11,063 nucleotides of DNA, from contig DATILC010000075.1 of assembly GCA_035476855.1 (NCBI GenBank), forward strand, positions 1-11,063, read 5' to 3'. The DNA is from Solimonas_A sp035476855. GTDB lineage: Bacteria > Pseudomonadota > Gammaproteobacteria > Nevskiales > Nevskiaceae. The notes under the pieces are model-generated. The model did no database searches and was not told the DNA's origin. It was given only the letters and a program-made list of their open reading frames with translations. This document shows positions 6,612 through 11,063 of the stretch, one piece after another (positions within the stretch are counted from its first letter, which is position 1; each line of letters starts with the position of its first letter). Made by a program: the position numbers and the translations under genes.

Positions 6612-6639
6612 AGTATAACTCCGCCGCCCCAAAAACCAA
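6612..6639 (-). promoter_or_regulatory. Promoter of tRNA-Gln with GC-rich discriminator
   Basis: Read on the minus strand, TTGGTT (6639-6634), a 16-bp spacer and TATACT (6617-6612) form a sigma-70-type promoter. It starts RNA about 20 nt before the tRNA 5' end at 6584. The bases after the -10 are CGCCGCCC, the GC-rich discriminator common in stable-RNA promoters under stringent control. The -10 lies in the loop of an inverted repeat, GGGCGGCG (6604-6611) with CGCCGCCC (about 6622-6629). Confidence 0.6.
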
Positions 6640-6644
6640 GCGTT

Positions 6645-7043
6645 TTAGCGCTTGGAGTACTGCGGACCGCGACGTGCCTTGTGCAGGCCGACCTTCTTGC
6701 GCTCGACTTCACGGGCGTCGCGGGTGACCAGGCCAGCCTGGCGCAGCGCCGGGCGGAAGCTCTCGTCATAGTCCATCAGCGCACGGGTGATGCCGTGGCG
6801 AACCGCGCCAGCCTGCCCCGAGGGGCCGCCGCCGACGACGGTGATCTTCAGGTCGAAGCGGGTCAGCGCATCAACCAGGACCAGCGGCTGGCGAACCAGC
6901 ATGCGCGAGGTCTCGCGGCCGAAGTACTCTTCGACGGTCTTGTCGTTGATGGAGATCGCACCCGAACCGGGCTTGAGGAACACGCGCGCCGCAGCAGTCT
7001 TGCGACGGCCCGTGCCGTACTTGTATTCGATGTTCTTGGCCAT
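6645..7043 (-). CDS. rpsI: 30S ribosomal protein S9 (uS9)
   Basis: The protein has 132 residues, close to the 130 of E. coli S9. It starts MAKNIEYKYGTGRRKTAAAR and has the family signature GGGPSGQAGAVRHGITRAL at about 71-89. It ends GPQYSKR, the basic tail that reaches the P-site tRNA in the small subunit. It is the second gene of the rplM-rpsI operon, 12 nt after the rplM stop. The AAGG overlapping that stop is the likely ribosome-binding site, rather distant from the ATG. Coupled expression of the two proteins is the usual arrangement. Identification is secure. Confidence 0.98.
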   Translation of the reverse strand: MAKNIEYKYGTGRRKTAAARVFLKPGSGAISINDKTVEEYFGRETSRMLVRQPLVLVDALTRFDLKITVVGGGPSGQAGAVRHGITRALMDYDESFRPALRQAGLVTRDAREVERKKVGLHKARRGPQYSKR

Positions 7044-7055
7044 GGGTCTGGAACC

Positions 7056-7484
7056 TTAGAAGTTGAGCGGCTTCGGCTGCTGCGCGGTATGCGGGTGCTC
7101 GGCACCGGCATACACCTTCAGCTTGCGGAGCTGGGCGAAACCCAGCGGGCCGCTCGGGATCATGCCCTTGACTGCCTTCTCGATGACGCGGGTCGGATGC
7201 TCGTTGAGCATCTTTTCCAGCGTGGTGGAACGGATACCGCCCGGGTACTCGGTGTGACGGTAGTACACCTTGTCCTTGAGCTTGTTGCCGGTGGTACGAA
7301 CCTTCTCTGCATTGATCACGACGATGTAGTCGCCGGTATCGCAGTTCGGGGTGTACTCGGGCTTGTGCTTGCCGCGCAGGCGGCGCGCGCACTCGGTGGC
7401 CAGTCGGCCCAGCGTCTTGTCCGTTGCGTCAATCACGTACCAGTCGCGCTTGACGGTTTCGGAATTCACGAAGATGGTCTTCAT
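7056..7484 (-). CDS. rplM: 50S ribosomal protein L13 (uL13)
   Basis: The protein has 142 residues from ATG 7484 (MKTIFVNSETVKRDWYVIDA), exactly the length of E. coli L13. An in-frame ATG at 7499 would add five residues (MWNGT) that the family does not have, so it is rejected. Family features are LGRLATECARRLRGK near the N-terminus, GDYIVVINAEK in the middle and the conserved HTEYPGGI and MLPxxxLG-like GMIPSGPLG segments. L13 is an early-assembly protein of the large subunit. GGAATGGAA (about 7487-7495) supplies the ribosome-binding site. It heads the operon with rpsI. Confidence 0.98.
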   Translation of the reverse strand: MKTIFVNSETVKRDWYVIDATDKTLGRLATECARRLRGKHKPEYTPNCDTGDYIVVINAEKVRTTGNKLKDKVYYRHTEYPGGIRSTTLEKMLNEHPTRVIEKAVKGMIPSGPLGFAQLRKLKVYAGAEHPHTAQQPKPLNF

Positions 7485-7560
7485 CGTTCCATTCCACATC
7501 GGGTAGTTATAGTTCAGTTGCCCGAAGGCAACCTCGGTACAGCCCCGGCAAGCCCGTCAA
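7485..7560 (-). promoter_or_regulatory. Upstream region of rplM: hairpin with UUCG loop and candidate promoter elements
   Basis: On the minus strand GTTGCC-TTCG-GGCAAC (7532-7517) forms a 6-bp stem with a stable UUCG tetraloop, 33 nt before the rplM start. TTGACG occurs further upstream at about 7560 as a possible -35, without a clear -10 at normal spacing. TATAAC (7511-7506) could instead be a -10 for a very short leader. Which applies decides whether the hairpin is in the mRNA. L13 is known to repress its own operon at the leader in E. coli, so the hairpin may be a regulatory site. Confidence 0.4.
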
Positions 7561-7672
7561 GGGAAGCCGGAAAGGTCGCGGAGTTTAGTGAGTCGGCCCG
7601 GTGGATGCAAGTGCGGCTGCCCGGAGGCCAGGGCTTTGCTAAGCTCCGGCGCCTCCGCCTGACCCGTTCCCG

Positions 7673-8158
7673 ATGAAGCTACGCGCCTGCCTGCTCGCCC
7701 TGCTCGCCTTCCTGCCACCGGCCTGGGCCGCGGAAACGACGCCGGAATCCCCCCAGGAAGCAGCTCCTGCGGCGGTGCCGGAGACGGTCCCGGAGCCCGC
7801 CATGGCGGAGGCTCCGCCGGCCATGGATATCGTCCCGGAAGCCCCTCCGGCCGAGCCGCCGGCAATGCCGCCGTCACGCCCGGTTATTGGTACCAAGCTA
7901 TTGTTTCTGCGACTGAATCTTCGCATCAAACAGGTCGAGCAGGAGCTGCTGGCGATCAGCGCCGATGAGCTGCTGGTGCACCTGGCCGTGGCCGGCGATC
8001 TGCTGCGTCAGCTGCGCTCCCGCTACCTGACCGACGACGAACTGGCCAAGGCCGACCGCAGCGAGCAGTACCTGCAGAGCCTGACCGAGCGCTATGTCCT
8101 GCTGGCCCGGCCGGCCGCGGAGAGCCCGGCAGCCGCAGAGCCCGGGCCGGCGCGCTGA
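7673..8158 (+). CDS. Small exported protein of unknown function with Pro/Glu/Ala-rich linker
   Basis: The protein has 161 residues and I do not recognise its family. A signal peptide is clear: MKLR, a hydrophobic core (5-15) and cleavage expected at AWA-AE (after 19). Residues 20-70 are a low-complexity Pro/Glu/Ala/Met linker, probably disordered and able to span periplasm or envelope. Residues about 71-146 are predicted helical and amphipathic (FLRLNLRIKQVEQELLAISA, then a second and third helix). The sequence ends in a short Pro/Ala tail. There are no cysteines in the mature part. No strong Shine-Dalgarno precedes ATG 7673, but the signal peptide supports this start. It is divergent from rplM and convergent with the pilus ATPase operon, only 7 nt separating the stops, so the link to type IV pili is positional only. 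Confidence 0.78.
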   Translation: MKLRACLLALLAFLPPAWAAETTPESPQEAAPAAVPETVPEPAMAEAPPAMDIVPEAPPAEPPAMPPSRPVIGTKLLFLRLNLRIKQVEQELLAISADELLVHLAVAGDLLRQLRSRYLTDDELAKADRSEQYLQSLTERYVLLARPAAESPAAAEPGPAR

Positions 8159-8170
8159 GCGGAGCTCAGC
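8154..8170. repeat. Inverted repeat containing the stop codons of two convergent genes
   Basis: GCTGAGC (8154-8160), GGA, GCTCAGC (8164-8170) is a perfect 7-bp palindrome with a 3-nt loop. The left arm contains the TGA of the exported-protein gene (8156-8158). The right arm contains the complement of the TGA of the ATPase gene (8166-8168). There is no T tract on either side, so it is not a standard intrinsic terminator, yet no other terminator separates the genes. Confidence 0.85.
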
Positions 8171-9227
8171 CGCCGAAGTTGATCTTGGCCTCGAGGTTGG
8201 TGCGCGAATCGGCGTTGCTGAGCGCTTCGTCGAGTTCGATGACGCCCTGCTTGTAGAGGCCGTAGAGCGAATTGTCGAAGGTCAGCATGCCCTTGTCGGA
8301 GGACTGGTCCATGGCCTCCTTGACCTCGTCGATGCGCTTGTGGAGGATCAGTTCCTGCAGGTACGGCGTGTTGATCATCACTTCGAAGGCCGGCACGCGC
8401 TTGCCGTCCTTGCGACGCACCAGGCGCTGCGAAATGATCGCGCGCAGGGTCATCGACAAATCCATGTAGAGCTGGTCGCGCAGGTCGTCCGGGTACATGT
8501 TCACGACGCGCTGCAGGGCCTGGTAGGCATTGTTGGCATGCAGCGTCGACACCGCCAGATGGCCGGTATTGGCCAGCTGCAGGCAGGCCTCCATGGTCTC
8601 GCGCACGCGGATTTCGCCGATCAGGATCATGTCCGGCGCCTCGCGCAACGAGCTCTTCAACGCGCGCTCATAGCTGATCGTGTCGGTGCCGACCTCGCGC
8701 TGGTTGATGATGCTGCGCTTGTTCGGATGCACGAACTCGACCGGATCCTCGATCGTCAGGATATGGCCGCTGGACAGTTCATTGCGATGGTTGATCATCG
8801 CCGCCAGCGTCGTCGACTTGCCGGAACCGGTGGCGCCGACCATCAGGATCATGCCGCGCTTGAGCATGATCAGGTCCTTCAGCACTTCCGGCACGCCGAG
8901 GCCATCCACCGTCGGCACCTGCGATTTGACGTAGCGCAGCACCATGCCGAGCGTGCCGCGCTGGTGGAAGATGTTGACGCGGAAACGACCGAGGCCGCCG
9001 GCTTGGGTGGCCAAGTCCAGTTCCCAGTGTTGCTCCAGGTGCTTCTGCTGATCCTCGTTGAGGATGCTGTAGGCAAGTTCCTTGATGAACTCGCTGGTCA
9101 TCTGGGTCTTGCCGATGGCGTGCATGTCGCCGTCGATCTTCAGCATCGCCGGCGCGTTGGCGGTGAAGAAGATGTCGGAAGCGTTCTTTTCGACCGCCAG
9201 TTTCAGGTACGGCAGGATTTTCAGCAT
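8166..9227 (-). CDS. Third PilT/PilU-family type IV pilus ATPase
   Basis: The protein has 353 residues from ATG 9227, which has GGGAGAG about 7 nt upstream; a TTG at 9254 would add nine residues and has no such site. Motifs are Walker A GATGSGKST (131-139), Asp-box ILTIEDPVEFVH (156-167), Walker B ILIGEIR (201-207, Glu205) and His-box HLAVSTLH (223-230). IGEIRxRETM is shared with the PilU next door, whereas PilT has VGEMRDLETI. The PilT C-terminal AIRNLIRE motif is absent here (it reads PYLQELILH). So this is a PilU-like paralogue that keeps its catalytic residues, unlike a decayed copy. It probably acts at the inner-membrane base of the pilus as a retraction accessory; the exact role is inference. 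It is the last gene of the pilT-pilU run, 31 nt after pilU. Confidence 0.9.
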   Translation of the reverse strand: MLKILPYLKLAVEKNASDIFFTANAPAMLKIDGDMHAIGKTQMTSEFIKELAYSILNEDQQKHLEQHWELDLATQAGGLGRFRVNIFHQRGTLGMVLRYVKSQVPTVDGLGVPEVLKDLIMLKRGMILMVGATGSGKSTTLAAMINHRNELSSGHILTIEDPVEFVHPNKRSIINQREVGTDTISYERALKSSLREAPDMILIGEIRVRETMEACLQLANTGHLAVSTLHANNAYQALQRVVNMYPDDLRDQLYMDLSMTLRAIISQRLVRRKDGKRVPAFEVMINTPYLQELILHKRIDEVKEAMDQSSDKGMLTFDNSLYGLYKQGVIELDEALSNADSRTNLEAKINFGG

Positions 9228-9258
9228 CGAGTGGCTCTCCCTGGCCAGCTGCAATTGC

Positions 9259-10428
9259 TCAGCGACGCATCAGTTGCGCGTCTTTGTCTTCGGCCTTCAT
9301 CTGCATTTTCTTCACGCCCTCGTCATCCAGGAGGTTGGAGCGTGCGCGACGCGATTCGAGCTTGACCCGCAGGCGCAGCTCGTTCTGCGAGTCGGCGTTG
9401 CGGATCGCCTCCTCGTAGTTGATCACGCCGTCCTCGAACAGCTGGAACAGGTACTGGTCGAAGGTGATCATGCCCTGCTCGTTGGAACGGGCCATGACTT
9501 CCTTGATGCCGACGACCTCGCCCTTGAAGATCATGTCCGAGATCAGCGGCGAGTTGATCAGGATCTCCATCGCCGCGACGCGACCGCCGCCTTCCTTGCG
9601 CACCAGGCGCTGCGAAATGACGGCCTTGAGGTTCAGCGAGAGGTCCATCAGCAGCTGCTCGCGCTTCTCCTCGGGGAAGAAGTTGATGATGCGGTCCAGC
9701 GCCTGGTTGGAGCTGTTGGCATGCAGGGTCGACAGCACCAAGTGACCCGTTTCCGCGAAGTTGACCGCGTACTCCATCGTCTCGCGGGTACGGATTTCAC
9801 CGATCTGGATCACGTCCGGCGCCTGGCGCAGGGTGTTCTTCAGGGCATTTTCCCAGGAGAAGGTGTCCTGGCCGACCTCGCGCTGCGTCACCATGCAGCC
9901 GACGTGCGGATGCACGTACTCGATCGGGTCCTCGATGGTGATGATGTGGCCGCGCGAGTTGGTGTTGCGGTAGCCGACCATCGCCGCCAGCGAGGTCGAT
10001 TTGCCCGAGCCGGTGGCGCCGACCATCAGCACCAGGCCGCGCTTCTCCATGCAGATCTTCTTCAGCTGCTCGGGCAGCGACAACTGCTCGAAGGTCGGGA
10101 TGGTGGTGTTGATCGTACGCATCACACCGCCGACGCGGCCCTGCTGCACGAAGGCATTGATACGAAAACGGCCGATGCCCGGCGGTGAGATCGCGAAATT
10201 GCACTCGTTGCTGGCTTCGAATTCCTTGATCTGGCGATCGTTCATCAGCGCACGCATGATGATCGCCGACTGCTCCGGCGCCAGCGGCTTGTCCATCACC
10301 GGGGTCATCTGGCCGTCCAGCTTGATCGCCGGCGGGAAGCCGGAGGAGATGAACAGGTCCGAGGCGCCCTTCTGCTTCATCAGGGTCAGCAGCTGCTGGA
10401 CGAGTTTTATGGCTTGGTCGCGTTCCAT
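9259..10428 (-). CDS. pilU: PilU, type IV pilus retraction ATPase accessory
   Basis: The protein has 389 residues, near the roughly 380 of Pseudomonas PilU. It has an N-terminal PAS-like domain (ASDLFISSGFPPAIKLDG, 22-39). Then come Walker A GATGSGKST (137-145), HIITIEDPIEYVHP (161-174), Walker B VIQIGEIR (206-213, Glu211) and His-box HLVLSTLH (229-236). After about 350 a charged, basic tail (RVKLESRRARSN onward) extends beyond the PilT-length core, as is usual in PilU. PilU works with PilT to power pilus retraction, twitching and DNA uptake. ATG 10428 follows GGGAGG (10435-10440), and the gene starts 12 nt after the pilT stop. The symbol rests on order and tail as well as motifs. Confidence 0.93.
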   Translation of the reverse strand: MERDQAIKLVQQLLTLMKQKGASDLFISSGFPPAIKLDGQMTPVMDKPLAPEQSAIIMRALMNDRQIKEFEASNECNFAISPPGIGRFRINAFVQQGRVGGVMRTINTTIPTFEQLSLPEQLKKICMEKRGLVLMVGATGSGKSTSLAAMVGYRNTNSRGHIITIEDPIEYVHPHVGCMVTQREVGQDTFSWENALKNTLRQAPDVIQIGEIRTRETMEYAVNFAETGHLVLSTLHANSSNQALDRIINFFPEEKREQLLMDLSLNLKAVISQRLVRKEGGGRVAAMEILINSPLISDMIFKGEVVGIKEVMARSNEQGMITFDQYLFQLFEDGVINYEEAIRNADSQNELRLRVKLESRRARSNLLDDEGVKKMQMKAEDKDAQLMRR

Positions 10429-10440
10429 CGCAGGCCTCCC

Positions 10441-11063
10441 TTAGTTCACGGTGAAGTTGCGTGGATCTGCCGATTTGCTGCGGGCGTCCTCGATGCCGAC
10501 GATGCCCTTCTTGACCATTTCCTTGAGGCACTGGTCAAGCGTCTGCATGCCTTCCTTCTGGCCGGTCTGGATCGCCGAGTACATCTGCGCGATCTTGGCC
10601 TCGCGGATCAGGTTACGGATGGCCGGGGTACCGATCATGATCTCGTGCGCCGCCGCACGGCCGCCGCCCTTCTTCTTCAGCAGGGTCTGCGAGATCACCG
10701 CGCGCAGCGATTCGGACAGCATCGCACGCACCATTTCCTTTTCCGCCGCCGGGAACACGTCGACGATACGGTCAATGGTCTTGGCCGCGGAGGTGGTATG
10801 CAGGGTGCCGAACACCAGGTGTCCGGTTTCCGCGGCGGTCAGCGCCAGCCGGATGGTCTCGAGATCGCGCATTTCGCCGACCAGGATGACGTCGGGGTCC
10901 TCGCGCAGCGCCGAGCGCAGCGATTCGTTGAAGCCCAGGGTGTCGCGGTGCACCTCGCGCTGGTTGATCAGGCACTTCTTCGACTGGTGCACGAACTCGA
11001 TCGGATCCTCGATCGTCAGGATATGGCCGTACTCGTTGTCGTTGATGTGGTTGACGATCGCCG
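10441..11063 (-). CDS. pilT: PilT, type IV pilus retraction ATPase, 5' end outside window
   Basis: 206 C-terminal residues are present; about 138 residues, including the N-terminal domain and Walker A, lie beyond the right edge. The reading frame is open to the last base, so a GTG at 10992 is internal, not the start. The visible part has HILTIEDPIEFVH, Walker B VILVGEMRDLETI, His-box HLVFGTLHTTSA, the arginine-rich QTLLKKKGGGRAAAHEIM and the PilT-specific AIRNLIREAKIAQMYSAIQT. The last motif is needed for retraction in known PilT proteins and separates it from the two paralogues downstream. PilT is a hexameric ATPase that depolymerises the pilus at the inner membrane. It is the first of three retraction-type ATPase genes on this strand within the window. 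Confidence 0.96.
   Translation of the reverse strand, partial: AIVNHINDNEYGHILTIEDPIEFVHQSKKCLINQREVHRDTLGFNESLRSALREDPDVILVGEMRDLETIRLALTAAETGHLVFGTLHTTSAAKTIDRIVDVFPAAEKEMVRAMLSESLRAVISQTLLKKKGGGRAAAHEIMIGTPAIRNLIREAKIAQMYSAIQTGQKEGMQTLDQCLKEMVKKGIVGIEDARSKSADPRNFTVN

Noticed and set aside
6233..6769. A 178-codon minus-strand frame over the end of rpsI, tRNA-Gln and the repeats.
   Set aside because: It overlaps a well-supported tRNA, a promoter and a terminator, so it cannot be a real gene.
9228..9254. TTG at 9254 as the start of the third ATPase.
   Set aside because: ATG 9227 has a good GGGAGAG site and matches the family N-terminus (short helix, then ASDIFFTANAP); the extra nine residues have no support.
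8094..10188. Long plus-strand open frames (8094-9365 and 9082-10188) opposite the pilus ATPase genes.
   Set aside because: Both are antisense shadows; the minus-strand genes show full ATPase motifs, ribosome-binding sites and tight spacing.

Overview
The window is high-GC throughout and has the gene content of a Gammaproteobacterium: rplM-rpsI, a tandem pilT-pilU retraction-ATPase locus, and a fused beta-helix/diheme cytochrome lipoprotein. I would guess the Xanthomonadales/Nevskiales side of the class, but no 16S rRNA or other decisive marker is present, so that placement is inference. Coding density is normal and nothing indicates a plasmid or phage.

Layout from left to right. (1) Positions 1-1287, minus strand: a two-gene cassette. 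A small SLOG-like Rossmann protein (688-1287) is followed after 2 nt by a protein with a nucleoside-deoxyribosyltransferase/TIR-like N-terminal domain (1-685, running off the left edge). The pair resembles predicted nucleotide-signal conflict systems and is the best candidate for a little-described system. (2) 1491-4562, plus strand: a 1023-residue lipoprotein that joins a parallel beta-helix half to a diheme c-type cytochrome half, closed by a strong terminator at 4581-4606. (3) 4892-6100, minus strand: a Fic-domain protein with an intact catalytic motif and an N-terminal inhibitory motif. Its upstream region carries a palindrome and a direct repeat. (4) 6101-6644: a pair of 52-bp direct repeats without a gene, a terminator, and tRNA-Gln(CUG) with its own promoter. 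(5) 6645-7484, minus strand: rpsI and rplM, transcribed rplM first. (6) 7673-8158, plus strand: an unrecognised small exported protein. It converges on the next operon so tightly that both stop codons lie in one 17-bp hairpin. (7) 8166-11063, minus strand: pilT (5' end outside the window), pilU and a third PilT/PilU-type ATPase, closely spaced and probably one operon.

Regions 4, 5 and 7 are housekeeping or motility functions: translation and type IV pilus retraction. Regions 1-3 look accessory: a putative nucleotide-sensing defence pair, a redox lipoprotein of unknown role and an AMP-transferase. No transposase, integrase, CRISPR array or prophage gene is visible. Several very long open frames lie antisense to the real genes and are artefacts of high-GC codon usage.
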